A stretch of DNA of 64,000 nt. Source: Microbacterium hibisci. Its GTDB lineage: Bacteria; Actinomycetota; Actinomycetes; Actinomycetales; Microbacteriaceae. A program made the position numbers and the translations under genes. The stretch is taken from positions 62,001 to 126,000 of the forward strand of contig NZ_JADIJC010000001.1 in the NCBI RefSeq assembly GCF_015278255.1. Reading direction: 5' to 3'. This document shows, piece after piece, positions 54,219 through 63,310 of this stretch. The notes under the pieces are model-generated. The model was not told where the DNA came from. It did no database searches and saw nothing but the letters and a program-made list of their open reading frames with translations. The number at the start of each line of letters is the position of its first letter. The stretch's first letter is position 1.

Positions 54219-54298
54219 CACAGAATCGGAACTTTCGGCCGACACGCCGGTCCGCGGCATCCGCATCCGGCGTGTCGCGGGATTCTTCCGATTCTGTG
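54219..54298. repeat. 80-bp imperfect palindrome, right flank of the DUF559 gene
   Basis: CACAGAATCGGAA (54219-54231) and TTCCGATTCTGTG (54286-54298) are perfect inverted arms of 13 bases; GACACGCCGG and CCGGCGTGTCG continue the stem, with GCGGCATCCGCATC in the loop. Direct repeat of the element at 53180-53259. Confidence 0.9.
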
Positions 54299-54312
54299 CT
54301 CGGGATGAGATG

Positions 54313-54356
54313 ACGGATGCCGCGACCCGGCGCAGTGCGCGGGTCGCGGCATCCGT
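54313..54356. terminator. Bidirectional terminator between DUF559 and glgP
   Basis: Perfect 17-base arms (54313-54329 and 54340-54356) enclose a ten-base loop. Each arm contains one copy of GGATGCCGC in opposite orientation. It lies between convergent genes. Confidence 0.87.
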
Positions 54357-54367
54357 CGTCTGAAAGC

Positions 54368-56929
54368 TCAGGAAGCGAAGGTCACGAGGCCCAGCTCCAC
54401 CGGAGACACGAGCTGGGGGTGAGCGGGCCGCACGCGCACGGTGTAGCCGAACGTGCCGGTGAACGTGAGGGGCAGCGTGCCCGTGAACGTGCGCACGCCG
54501 TCGGGACCGTCGCCGGCGAGCGAGAGGCGGTACACCGAGTGGTCGCGAGCGAGCGCGTCGTCCTCGTCGGTGCGGCCGTAGAGCAGCTCCACCGCGACGT
54601 CGTCGGATGACAGCCCGTCGAGACGCACGTCGGCGCGCACCTCGAGCACGTCGCCCGCCTGCGCCTGCTGCGGGATGCCCGAGCTGTCGACGCTCGCGAC
54701 CGACACGCGACTCCACGCGCCGGTGACCCGGCTCACGAACGCGGCGAGTCCCCGCGCCTGCGCGAACCCGTCGGCGCGCAGCGCGACGTCGTGCGCCGCC
54801 GCCGGCACGTAGAGGCGCTCGACGTAGTCGCGCACCATGCGGTCGCTCGTCGCCTTCTTGCCGAGCTCGGTCATGGTGTGGCGCACCATGCCGAGCCACG
54901 CGGTCGGGATGCCGCCCTCGCGGTCGTAGAACTTCGGCACCAGCTGGTGCTCGATGAGGTCGTACAGCGCCGCGGCCTCGGCGTCGTCGCGCTCCTCGTC
55001 GTTCGCGGCGGTGTCGGCCGTCGGGATCGCCCAGCCGTTCTGACCGTCGAACCACTCGTCCCACCAGCCGTCGAGGATCGACAGGTTCAGCGCGCCGTTG
55101 AGCGCCGCCTTCATGCCGCTCGTGCCGCACGCCTCGAGCGGGCGCAGCGGGTTGTTGAGCCACACGTCGCAGCCGGGGTACAGATCCTTCGCGAGCGTGA
55201 TGTCGTAGTCCGGCAGGAAGACGATGCGCCCGCGCACCTTCGGGTCGCGGCTGAACCGCACGAGCTGCTGGATGAGGATCTTGCCCGAGTCGTCGGCCGG
55301 GTGCGACTTGCCGCCGATCACGATCTGCACCGGACGCTCCGGGTCGGTGAGCAGGCGCGTGAGCCGTTCGGGGTCGCGCAGCATGAGCGTCAGGCGCTTG
55401 TACGTCGGCACGCGGCGCGCGAAGCCGATCGTGAGCACTTCGGGGTCGAGCAGGTCCTCGACCCACGAGGGCGTGCGGCCGCTGCCGTTGACGTCGACGG
55501 ATGCCGCGACCCGCCGCCTCGCCTCGGCGACGAGCTCGCCCTTCATCTGCTGGCGGACGCCCCAGAGCTCGGCATCCGTCACGATCGACCGATCGGTCCA
55601 GTCGTGCGTGTCGGTGTGGGCGTCGCCCCAGGCCCGCTCGCTCACGGCCTTGAGAGCCGGGTGCACCCACGTCGGCGCGTGCACGCCGTTCGTGATCGAG
55701 GTGATCGGCACCTCGTCGGTGTCGACACCGGGCCACAGCATGCCGAACATGCCGCGGCTGACCTCGCCGTGGAGCACCGAGACGCCGTTCGCGTGCTGCC
55801 CGAGGTGCAGGCCGAGCACCGCCATGTTGAAGACGCCCTGGTCGCCGCCCGGGAAGGTCTCGAGGCCGAGGCTGATCGCCCGGCCCGCGTCGAGGCCCTG
55901 GAACAGACCGCTGGTCAAGAAGTCGGCGATGAGGTCGCGCGAGAAGCGGTCGATCCCGGCCGGGACCGGGGTGTGGGTCGTGAACACCGTGCCCGCCCGT
56001 ACCTGGGCGAGGGCCTCGTCGAAGCTCAGGTGATCTTGCGTGATGAGCTCCGACATCCGCTCGAGGCCCTGGAAGCCCGCGTGGCCTTCGTTGGTGTGGT
56101 ACACGTCGGGGGCCGGGCGACCCGACAGCTCCGACCAGGCGCGCACCGCGCGCACGCCGCCGACGCCGAGGAGCAGCTCCTGCAGGAGCCGGTGCTCGCC
56201 GCCGCCGCCGTAGAGGCGGTCGGTCACACGGCGCATGTCGTCGGAGTTCGACGGCGTCTCGGAGTCGAGCAGCAGCAGCGGCACGCGGCCGATGTCGGCG
56301 ACCCAGACACGCGCGTGCAGCCGACGGTCGCCGGGAAGATCCAGCGCGATCTCGACGGGAGCGCCCTCGCGGTCGCGCAGCAGCGTCAGGCCCAGGCCGT
56401 ACGGGTCGAGCAGCGGGTAGCTCTCGCGCTGCCAGCCGTCGTCGCCGATCGACTGCCGGAAGTAGCCGGCGCGATAGAACAGCCCGACGCCGGTGAGCGG
56501 CACGCCCAGGTCGGACGCGCTCTTGAGGTGGTCGCCCGCGAGGATGCCGAGACCGCCGGAGTACTGGGGGAGCGAACCGTCCACGCCGAACTCGGGGGAG
56601 AAGTAGGCGATGTGGACGGGCTTGTCGCCCTCGAGGCGCTGGAACCAGCGGTCGCCCTCGAGATACGCGGTGAGGCGCTCGTCCTCTTCACGGACGCGGG
56701 CGACGAACTCCTCGTCGCGGGCGAGCTCGTCGAGCCGCTCTTGACCGAGCGCGCCGAGCATGCGGGCGGGGTTGGCGCCGATCTCGTCCCACAGCGCGGG
56801 GTGCATCGAGGCGAAGAGGGAGTGCGTCGCGCGGCTCCACGACCAGCGCCAGTTCGAGGCGAGGCGGTCGAGCGGTGCGAGGGATTCGGCGAGGACGGGG
56901 CGGACGGTGAATGTGCGGATGGCCTTCAC
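54368..56929 (-). CDS. glgP: Alpha-1,4-glucan (glycogen) phosphorylase
   Basis: 853 residues from the GTG at 56927-56929. YFSPEFGVDGSLPQYSGGLG (about 110), NEGHAGFQGLER, KRLTLM and EACGTSGMKAALNG (pyridoxal phosphate site region, about 605) identify the GlgP/MalP-like family of long actinobacterial phosphorylases that start with a DUF3417 domain (about 13-125). It releases glucose 1-phosphate from glycogen or maltodextrin. Codons upstream of the GTG in the same frame look noncoding. The 207 bases to the divergent small gene hold a palindrome. Confidence 0.93.
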   Translation of the reverse strand: MKAIRTFTVRPVLAESLAPLDRLASNWRWSWSRATHSLFASMHPALWDEIGANPARMLGALGQERLDELARDEEFVARVREEDERLTAYLEGDRWFQRLEGDKPVHIAYFSPEFGVDGSLPQYSGGLGILAGDHLKSASDLGVPLTGVGLFYRAGYFRQSIGDDGWQRESYPLLDPYGLGLTLLRDREGAPVEIALDLPGDRRLHARVWVADIGRVPLLLLDSETPSNSDDMRRVTDRLYGGGGEHRLLQELLLGVGGVRAVRAWSELSGRPAPDVYHTNEGHAGFQGLERMSELITQDHLSFDEALAQVRAGTVFTTHTPVPAGIDRFSRDLIADFLTSGLFQGLDAGRAISLGLETFPGGDQGVFNMAVLGLHLGQHANGVSVLHGEVSRGMFGMLWPGVDTDEVPITSITNGVHAPTWVHPALKAVSERAWGDAHTDTHDWTDRSIVTDAELWGVRQQMKGELVAEARRRVAASVDVNGSGRTPSWVEDLLDPEVLTIGFARRVPTYKRLTLMLRDPERLTRLLTDPERPVQIVIGGKSHPADDSGKILIQQLVRFSRDPKVRGRIVFLPDYDITLAKDLYPGCDVWLNNPLRPLEACGTSGMKAALNGALNLSILDGWWDEWFDGQNGWAIPTADTAANDEERDDAEAAALYDLIEHQLVPKFYDREGGIPTAWLGMVRHTMTELGKKATSDRMVRDYVERLYVPAAAHDVALRADGFAQARGLAAFVSRVTGAWSRVSVASVDSSGIPQQAQAGDVLEVRADVRLDGLSSDDVAVELLYGRTDEDDALARDHSVYRLSLAGDGPDGVRTFTGTLPLTFTGTFGYTVRVRPAHPQLVSPVELGLVTFAS

Positions 56930-56990
56930 GCACGCGATTCTAGGGGGAGAAGCTGGAAGCGCTTGCACCGTCGCAGGCGGCCCTTCGCCG

Positions 56991-57049
56991 TTCGAATCGC
57001 GCACCTTGCAGAAGTCGGCCGCCCCGAACTGCAAAGTGCGCGATTCGAA
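56991..57049. repeat. 59-bp palindrome in the divergent promoter region of glgP
   Basis: Arms 56991-57011 and 57029-57049 (21 bases, starting TTCGAATCGCGCACC) pair with one mismatch around a 17-base loop. It resembles the DUF559-flanking palindromes in design but not in sequence. Function unknown: operator, REP-like element or remnant. Confidence 0.85.
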
Positions 57050-57124
57050 AGCGGAGGACGGGGGCGGCGGATGCCACGACTCGCAGTGAACCGCAAGGGC
57101 GCTGGTGGTGTCGTGCGCGGGGTC

Positions 57125-57130
57125 TACGCT
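57125..57130 (+). promoter_or_regulatory. -10 box before the small gene at 57137
   Basis: TACGCT six bases before the ATG, no Shine-Dalgarno: a leaderless promoter like that of jetA. Confidence 0.55.
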
Positions 57131-57136
57131 GGGGCC

Positions 57137-57370
57137 ATGGCCATCGCACGACTGCACGGAGGGCCGCTCGACGGCCAGCTCCTCCCTCTGGAAGACCCCG
57201 ACCTCGACCGCATGATCGTTCCCTACAGCGAGACGCAGGTGGTCTACGAGCGCCGCGGCGACCTCGGCCGCACCGGCGAGAACGACGGACCCACCGAGGC
57301 CGAGTTCTGGTTCCTCGAGGCCGAGGATGAGATCGACCCCGACAGCGACCACCCCCGTGAGCGCCGCTGA
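57137..57370 (+). CDS. Small conserved hypothetical protein
   Basis: 77 residues. IARLHGGPLDGQLLPLEDPD and QVVYERRGD are seen in short actinobacterial proteins of unknown role; the C-terminus is acidic (EAEDEIDPDSDH). It overlaps the CYTH gene by 14 bases in a different frame, so the two are probably co-expressed. Confidence 0.72.
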   Translation: MAIARLHGGPLDGQLLPLEDPDLDRMIVPYSETQVVYERRGDLGRTGENDGPTEAEFWFLEAEDEIDPDSDHPRERR

Positions 57371-58010
57371 TCAGTCCGGCGCCGAGCCGACGGGGGCGAC
57401 GCACTCCGTCGAGATCGAGCTGAAGTTCGACGTCGACGACGTCACGCCGCTGCCGGACTGGACGACCCTTCCGGGGGTCGCCTCCGTGGGCGAGCCCGAG
57501 CCCCGCGAACTCGACGCGCTGTATCTCGACAGCGACGATCTCGCGCTGGCGCACGCCGGCTACGCGGTGCGCCGCCGCACCGGCGGGCCCGACGAGGGGT
57601 GGCACATCAAAGGACCCCGCGGGGCAGACGGCGGCCGGGTCGAGCAGCACTGGCCGCTCGGCACCGAGGAAGAGATTCCGGATGCCGTGGCCCAGGCGGT
57701 CTCGTCGGTCGCAGCGGTGCGGCATCTGGCGCCGATCGCCCGCATCCGCAACAGCCGCACGGCGTACGCCCTGCTCGACGCCGCGGGAGGAGTGGTCGCC
57801 GAGTTCGTCGACGATCGCGTCACCGCGACCGACGAGCGCGCGGGCGTGGAGCGCACGTGGCGGGAGTGGGAGTTCGAGCTCGCCGCCGCCGCCCCCGCCT
57901 CGGCCGACGAGCGCCGGGCGCTCTTCGCCGCCGCCGAGAAGGCGGTGCGCAGGGCCGGCGGTCGGACCGCGGCATCCGATTCGAAGCTCGCCCGCACCCT
58001 CGGACAGTGA
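57357..58010 (+). CDS. CYTH domain protein
   Basis: 217 residues from a GTG at 57357 inside the end of the preceding gene. The CYTH hallmark E-x-E-x-K is present as EIELK near residue 18, with LDALYLDSDDLAL, YAVRRRTGG and GWHIKGP following. CYTH proteins form a tunnel that binds triphosphates (thiamine triphosphatase, class IV cyclase, inorganic triphosphatase). In actinobacteria such single-domain proteins are often linked to polyphosphate metabolism; the substrate is open. Confidence 0.85.
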   Translation: MSAADQSGAEPTGATHSVEIELKFDVDDVTPLPDWTTLPGVASVGEPEPRELDALYLDSDDLALAHAGYAVRRRTGGPDEGWHIKGPRGADGGRVEQHWPLGTEEEIPDAVAQAVSSVAAVRHLAPIARIRNSRTAYALLDAAGGVVAEFVDDRVTATDERAGVERTWREWEFELAAAAPASADERRALFAAAEKAVRRAGGRTAASDSKLARTLGQ

Positions 58011-58019
58011 AGTCGCGCG

Positions 58020-58167
58020 CGAGCCCGACGCGTTTCGTCTCGCTTCGCTCGCTCAACGGCCGCGTGGAACGCCCGGGGTTCCGGAGACGCTAGGGGCGTT
58101 TCGTCTCGCTTCGCTCGCTCAACGGCCGAATCGCCGCCCGTTGAGCGAGCGAGAAACGAGCGAGATG
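58020..58167. repeat. REP-like A elements between CYTH gene and lpdA
   Basis: Two forward short A forms (about 58029-58063 and 58097-58128, CGTTTCGTCTCGCTTCGC) and one reverse A form (about 58136-58175) directly adjoin the terminator. Convergent intergenic position again. Confidence 0.87.
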
Positions 58168-58204
58168 AAACGCCCCGGACCTTCGAGGGGGTCCGGGGCG
58201 TTTT
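58168..58204 (+). terminator. Terminator between CYTH gene and lpdA
   Basis: AAACGCCCCGGACC (58168-58181) pairs with GGTCCGGGGCGTTT (58190-58203), followed by TTCG. The left arm overlaps the end of a reverse A element, showing how the repeat can become part of a terminator. Confidence 0.85.
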
Positions 58205-58220
58205 CGCTGCGGTCAGCGGA

Positions 58221-59618
58221 TCACAGGTTGATCATGTGGCCGGCGAGGCCGTGGAACGCCTCCTGCACGGCCTCCGACAGCGTCGGGTGCGTGTGGACGT
58301 TGCGCGCCGCCTCGAGGGCGGTGAGGTCCCACTTCTGCGCGAGCGTGAGCTCGGGCAGCAGCTCCGAGACGTCGGGGCCGATGAGGTGGCCGCCGAGCAG
58401 CTCGAGGTGCTCGCCGTCGGCGATGAGCTTGACGAAGCCGATGGGCTCGCCCAGGCCGTTGGCCTTGCCGTTCGCCGAGAACGGGAACTTCGCGACCTTG
58501 ACGTCGTAGCCGGCGTCGCGCGCCTGCTGCTCGGTCAGACCGAACGAGGCGACCTGCGGCGAGCAGAACGTCGCGCGCGGCATCATGCGGTAGTCGCCGA
58601 GCGTCATGGTCTCGGCCTTGCCGATGGTCTCGGCCGCGACCACACCCTGCGCCTCGGCCACGTGGGCCAGCTGCAGCTTCGCCGTTACGTCGCCGATCGC
58701 GTAGATGTGCGGCACGTTGGTGCGCATGTAGTCGTCGATGTCGATCGCACCGCGATCGGTGAGCTTGACGCCGGTGTTCTCCAGGCCGAAGCCCTCGACG
58801 TTCGCGGCGAAGCCGATCGACATCATGACCTTGTCGGCGTCGATCGAGCCGGCGGTGCCGTCCTTGGCGGTGTACGTGACGGTGACCTTGTCGCCGTGGT
58901 CGGTGACCGTCTCGACCTTGGTCGAGGTGAGGATGTCGACGCCGTAGTTCTTGTACTGGCGCGCGATCTCCTTCGAGACGTCCGCGTCCTCGTTGGGGAG
59001 GGCCCGGTCGAGGAACTCGATGATCGTGACCTTCACGCCGTAGTTCGCCATCACGAAGCCGAACTCCATGCCGATCGCGCCGGCGCCGACGATGACGATC
59101 GACTGGGGCAGGTCGCGGGCGAGGATCTGCTCCTCATACGTCACGATGTTGCCGCCGATCTGCACGCCGGGCAGCAGGCGCACCTTCGAACCGGTCGAGA
59201 TGATGGCGTTGTCGAACGTGACGCGCTCGGTCGTGCCGTCGGACTTCGCGACGTCGATCGTGTTCGCGTCGACGAACGAGCCGCGGCCCTCGTACTCGTC
59301 GACCTTGTTCTTCTTCATCAGGTAGTGGATGCCCTTGACGTGCGTCTCGGCCACCTTGCGGCTGCGGTCCCACGCGACGCCGAAGTCGAAGTGCACGTCA
59401 CCCGAGATGCCGAACAGCTCGGCCTTGTGGTGGAACTGGTGCGCGAGGTCGGCGTTCTTGAGCAGAGCCTTGGAGGGGATGCAGCCGACGTTCAGGCAGA
59501 CACCGCCCCAGTACTTCTCTTCGATGATCGCGACCTTGAGGCCGAGCTGAGAAGCACGGACGGCCGCGACGTACCCGCCGGGCCCCGCGCCGAGGATGGC
59601 GACGTCGTAGTGAGGCAT
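58221..59618 (-). CDS. lpdA: Dihydrolipoyl dehydrogenase
   Basis: 465 residues. FAD motif [10 protein letters not shown] (about 10-19), redox-active disulfide CLNVGC (about 40-45), NAD motif [10 protein letters not shown] (about 178-187) and the C-terminal catalytic His-Glu pair in [14 protein letters not shown]. It is the E3 component of 2-oxo acid dehydrogenase complexes, oxidising dihydrolipoamide with NAD. Genes for E1 and E2 are not in the window. Confidence 0.96.
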   Translation of the reverse strand: MPHYDVAILGAGPGGYVAAVRASQLGLKVAIIEEKYWGGVCLNVGCIPSKALLKNADLAHQFHHKAELFGISGDVHFDFGVAWDRSRKVAETHVKGIHYLMKKNKVDEYEGRGSFVDANTIDVAKSDGTTERVTFDNAIISTGSKVRLLPGVQIGGNIVTYEEQILARDLPQSIVIVGAGAIGMEFGFVMANYGVKVTIIEFLDRALPNEDADVSKEIARQYKNYGVDILTSTKVETVTDHGDKVTVTYTAKDGTAGSIDADKVMMSIGFAANVEGFGLENTGVKLTDRGAIDIDDYMRTNVPHIYAIGDVTAKLQLAHVAEAQGVVAAETIGKAETMTLGDYRMMPRATFCSPQVASFGLTEQQARDAGYDVKVAKFPFSANGKANGLGEPIGFVKLIADGEHLELLGGHLIGPDVSELLPELTLAQKWDLTALEAARNVHTHPTLSEAVQEAFHGLAGHMINL

Positions 59619-59627
59619 GCTTCCAGC

Positions 59628-60335
59628 CTAGTGGTCGGCCGGAGGCTCGGAGCCGGGCCGCGGGGCGCCCGGGGCGGGGCTCGAGGGGTCGCCGGCAAGC
59701 GCCTTCTCGCGCCGCGAGCGCGACACCAGGAGGTAGACGACGGCGCCGACCACGCCGAGCCCGATGATGCCGAAGACCACCCACGGCCACACGGCTCCGG
59801 ACGCCGTGTCCGCGGAGTCCGAGGGCACGCTGTCGGTCACGGTGGGCGTCGGCTCCGGCGAGGCCGTCTCGGTGGGCGCTGCCGTCTCGGTCGGAGTCGG
59901 CGTCGAGGTCTCGGTGGGCGTCGGCGCGGGCGCGCCTTCGACCGTGAACGAGAACTCGCCCGAGATGGGGTGCCCATCGCTCGAGACGACCTTCCACAGC
60001 ACCTTGACGGCACCGGATGCCTCACCCGCGAGCGGCTGGGTCAGCACATTGTCGCGGACGGTCGGCGTGCCGCCGGTGAGCGCGGTGCCCCCGGCATCCG
60101 TCACCTCCACGACCGAGGCGCCCTCGTCGTCGGCGATCTCGCCGCTGAAGGTCAGCGTCAGCTGCGCGGGAAGCGACGCCGCCGTGCTGCCGGCCGCGGG
60201 GTCGCTGCCGATCAGCTCGTCGTGCGCGTGGGCCGGCGCCGACCACGCCAAGAGACCGGCGAGTGCCAGCAGGAAGGCGGCGACGAGCGCGAGTGCGCGG
60301 AGCGGGCGGGCGAGGCGGGTTCCGAGTGCTTCCAC
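59628..60335 (-). CDS. CopC-domain copper resistance-like protein, membrane-anchored
   Basis: 235 residues: signal peptide (about 1-37, ending APAHA), a CopC/YobA beta-sandwich with the N-terminal His (HDELIGSDPAAGS) and SSDGHPISGEFSF (about 118-130), a Thr/Pro/Glu-rich linker (about 135-175) and a C-terminal membrane helix (about 184-207). CopC binds copper outside the membrane; here it is tethered. It is encoded next to lpdA by position only. A Cys/Met-rich copper protein lies 3 kb to the right. GTG start (60333-60335). Confidence 0.85.
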   Translation of the reverse strand: MEALGTRLARPLRALALVAAFLLALAGLLAWSAPAHAHDELIGSDPAAGSTAASLPAQLTLTFSGEIADDEGASVVEVTDAGGTALTGGTPTVRDNVLTQPLAGEASGAVKVLWKVVSSDGHPISGEFSFTVEGAPAPTPTETSTPTPTETAAPTETASPEPTPTVTDSVPSDSADTASGAVWPWVVFGIIGLGVVGAVVYLLVSRSRREKALAGDPSSPAPGAPRPGSEPPADH

Positions 60336-60508
60336 CCGATCGAGCCTAACCGCTATGTTTCAACCACCCTGCGGCCGCGGCACTGGTTACACCCTGTTCA
60401 CAGAGCGGCCCCGGGGGGAAACAAAGCACTGCCACGCTTGCCCCGAGCCCCGGCCCCCAGCCAGGGCTCGCGTCCGCACGACGGACGATTCAAGGACGAA
60501 AGGGAGCC

Positions 60509-63163
60509 ATGAGGCTACAGCGCACCATCGCGGTCATCGCCGGATTCGCCATCGCCGCCGGATCGCTCACCAGCGGAGCCGCCTTCGCGGCCACCCCGCC
60601 CGACGCACCCCCCGCGGACGCGGGCGGGCGCGGGCCGGAGCGGGATCCGGACGCTCCCGGGACGCCGTCCTTCTCCGACCTGGTCAAGCGGGCGAAGACG
60701 GATCGGGCGGCGAAGGCCACCGACGGCGCCATCGAGATGCCGGCGTCCTACCCGTTCCAGCCCTCGCTCACCGTCTTTCCCGCCGACCCGAACGACGCGA
60801 CGCAGCTCAACGACACGATCGCCTTCTCTGAGCTCGCGCCGCGCCTGAACGCGCTGATGGGCGCGAGCGACCGCGTCTCGACGCAGGTCGTGGGCCAGTC
60901 GACGAACGGCCGGGACCTCTACCTGGTCACCGTGACCGCCCCCGAGAAGCGCGGTGAGACGACCCAGCAGACCAAGTGGCGCGAGGAGATCCGCAACGCT
61001 CCCGAGAAGGCGGCGGCCGACCGGCAGCTCGCGGATCGGTACAAGACGCCGATCTGGATCAGCTCCAACATCCACGGAAACGAGTGGGAGGGCACCGACG
61101 CGGCGATGCAGCTGATCGAAGACCTCGCGGCGTCGCAGGATCCCGCGACGGTCGCGATGCTCGAGCAGCACCGCCTCTACTTCTCGCTGACGCTCAACCC
61201 CGACGGGCGCACGGTCGCGACGCGCGCCACCGCGCTGTCGCTCGACGGCAACCGCGACATGGTCACGCTGACCACGCCCGAGGCGCGATCGTTCGTGGCC
61301 ACCGCGCAGGCGCTGCAGCCGCTCTACGCGGCGGACTTCCACGGCTATACCAGCGTGCTGCAGGTGGAGCCGTGCGGACCGCCGCACGGCGAGAACTACG
61401 AGTACGACCTCTTCCTGCCGCACGGCTACGCCGCGGCGCTGCAGGTGGAGGCCGACGTCGTCGCCGCCGAGATCCCCGGCAACCGCTACTACAACACCGC
61501 CACGGGCGGCACGACGACGACGAACACCGGCAACATCAAGATCCCGTACCGCGACACGCCGTCGGGATGGGACGACTATCCGCCGATCTTCACCGCGCAG
61601 TACGCCGCGTACAACGGCGCGGTCACCGCCACGGTCGAGCTGCCGCTCGGCCGCACCGGCCCGACCACGACGCCCGCGAACGCCGCCATCAACACCGCCG
61701 TCGCCAAGACGACGATGGAGTCGATGCTGCGCTACGTCGCCGCCAACGACGCCGCCATGCTCGCCGACCAGATCGAGGTGTTCCGCCGCGGCCTCGCCGG
61801 TGAGCCGAAGGCCGCGCTCACGGTCGACGGGGTGGCCGCGGTCGCCGGCCCGGATCAGTGGAAGCCGCTCTGGGATGTCGTCGACGACCAGGATCCGGTC
61901 CAGCTGCCGCGCGCGTACGTCATCCCGCTGGGCGACGCGCAGCGATCGGGATCGGACGCCGAGGCGCTCGTCGACGCGCTGCTGTTCCACGGCATCGCGG
62001 TGGGCCGGCTGGCCAACGACACGACCGTCGGGGCGGTGACCTACCCCGCCGGGTCTTTCGTGGTCGACATGCATCAGCCCCGCCGCGGACTCGCGAACGC
62101 CCTGCTCGATCTCGGCACCGACATCTCGGCCAAGGTGCCGTCGATGTACGACATCTCGGCGTGGAGCCTCGCCTACCTGTGGGGCGCCACCGTCGACAAG
62201 GTCGGCGCCACGACCGACGCGCCGATCGGCGCGGTGGTGCCGCTTCACCGCGTGCCGCAGGACGGCGTGCTGCCGAAGAAGGCCCCCTACGTCGCGTTCG
62301 ATGTCGCGGGCGTCGAGGACTACCGCGCCCTGAACGCGCTGCTGGCCGCCGACGCTCCGGTGTGGCTGCTCGACGACGGCCGCGCGGTGGTCGGTCCCGA
62401 GGGACTGGGAGCCGCGGCGGACGCGGTCGTCGCGTACGACATCCCGTTCGAGGCGGCCTCGCCCGGCGACGTCGCGGCGCTCGACGCCGCCACCGAGCTC
62501 GAGCAGCTCACCATCGCCGTCGCGGGGACGCAGGACGATGTGCTCTCGCTCGCCGAGCTCGGCTTCACCGAGGTCGTGCCCGTCACGGCCGCGGGAGTGC
62601 AGGCAGGCGCCGCCACCGGCACGACGGGTCTCGAGGGCGCGGACGTGCTCTGGGTCGGCTCCTCGTTCTCGCTCGCCGCAGGTTCCGCGGGCCGCACGTA
62701 CGTCCAGCAGTGGGTGGACGCGGGCGGATCCATCGTCGGACGCACCAACCAGGCGTACTCCGCGGCATCGACGTACGGTCTGGTGTCGGCGAGCATCGTG
62801 GCCGGCAACAACTCGGGCAACGGCATCGTGGATGTCGACACGCCCGAGGGGTCGCTGTTCTCGGCGCACCCGCAGGACGCATCGTTCATCTACCCGGCGT
62901 ACTGGTTCACGAACCTGGGTGCCGGCACGGCAGCGGAGCTCCGGTACGCCGCCGACCCGCTCCTCGCCGGGCACTGGCGCGCGAGCGGCGCCGGCACGAA
63001 CGGTCCCGCCGCGGCTGCCGGGCAGGCAGCGGTCATCTCGGGAGAGGCGGCATCCGGCGCGCGTGCCGTGGTGTTCGGCACCTCTCCGTTCTTCCGCACA
63101 CACCCGAAGGGGGCGATGAGCCAAGCCGCGAACGCCATCTTCTGGGCGGCTGACGGCGACTGA
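60509..63163 (+). CDS. Secreted M14 zinc carboxypeptidase
   Basis: 884 residues with a signal peptide (about 1-28, ending GAAFAA). Zinc ligands are in NIHGNEWEG (His and Glu, about 188-196) and ADFHGYT (second His, about 276), LNPDGR is the substrate-binding loop, and the catalytic Glu lies in ATVELPLGR (about 377). The C-terminal 450 residues form a large extra region, common in actinobacterial secreted members. It would trim peptides outside the cell. AAGGGAG at 60498-60504 precedes the ATG. The 173 bases upstream hold the promoter and nothing else clear. Confidence 0.9.
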   Translation: MRLQRTIAVIAGFAIAAGSLTSGAAFAATPPDAPPADAGGRGPERDPDAPGTPSFSDLVKRAKTDRAAKATDGAIEMPASYPFQPSLTVFPADPNDATQLNDTIAFSELAPRLNALMGASDRVSTQVVGQSTNGRDLYLVTVTAPEKRGETTQQTKWREEIRNAPEKAAADRQLADRYKTPIWISSNIHGNEWEGTDAAMQLIEDLAASQDPATVAMLEQHRLYFSLTLNPDGRTVATRATALSLDGNRDMVTLTTPEARSFVATAQALQPLYAADFHGYTSVLQVEPCGPPHGENYEYDLFLPHGYAAALQVEADVVAAEIPGNRYYNTATGGTTTTNTGNIKIPYRDTPSGWDDYPPIFTAQYAAYNGAVTATVELPLGRTGPTTTPANAAINTAVAKTTMESMLRYVAANDAAMLADQIEVFRRGLAGEPKAALTVDGVAAVAGPDQWKPLWDVVDDQDPVQLPRAYVIPLGDAQRSGSDAEALVDALLFHGIAVGRLANDTTVGAVTYPAGSFVVDMHQPRRGLANALLDLGTDISAKVPSMYDISAWSLAYLWGATVDKVGATTDAPIGAVVPLHRVPQDGVLPKKAPYVAFDVAGVEDYRALNALLAADAPVWLLDDGRAVVGPEGLGAAADAVVAYDIPFEAASPGDVAALDAATELEQLTIAVAGTQDDVLSLAELGFTEVVPVTAAGVQAGAATGTTGLEGADVLWVGSSFSLAAGSAGRTYVQQWVDAGGSIVGRTNQAYSAASTYGLVSASIVAGNNSGNGIVDVDTPEGSLFSAHPQDASFIYPAYWFTNLGAGTAAELRYAADPLLAGHWRASGAGTNGPAAAAGQAAVISGEAASGARAVVFGTSPFFRTHPKGAMSQAANAIFWAADGD

Positions 63164-63173
63164 CCCCGACGAC

Positions 63174-63213
63174 GGCCCCCGTCCCGTTTCGCTCGCGTTA
63201 CGGGACGGGGGCC
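63174..63213 (+). terminator. Terminator after the carboxypeptidase gene
   Basis: GGCCCCCGTCCCGT (63174-63187) and ACGGGACGGGGGCC (63200-63213) form a perfect 14-base stem with a 12-base loop, ten bases after the stop codon. Confidence 0.85.
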
Positions 63214-63310
63214 CGTTCATGTCACCTCTTCGATCCGCGGGCGGTGAGGTCTAGCATGGCCGCAGGCGGGCCCCCTGCCCGTCGTTCCCCACAGCGGAAG
63301 GATGCGGCCG

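Noticed and set aside
54791..57136. Plus-strand frame upstream of the 77-residue protein, opposite glgP
   Set aside because: Only the part from ATG 57137 on is likely coding; the rest mirrors glgP.
60515..63220. 901-codon minus-strand frame opposite the M14 peptidase
   Set aside because: Shadow frame produced by strong GC at third positions; the plus-strand gene has complete catalytic motifs.
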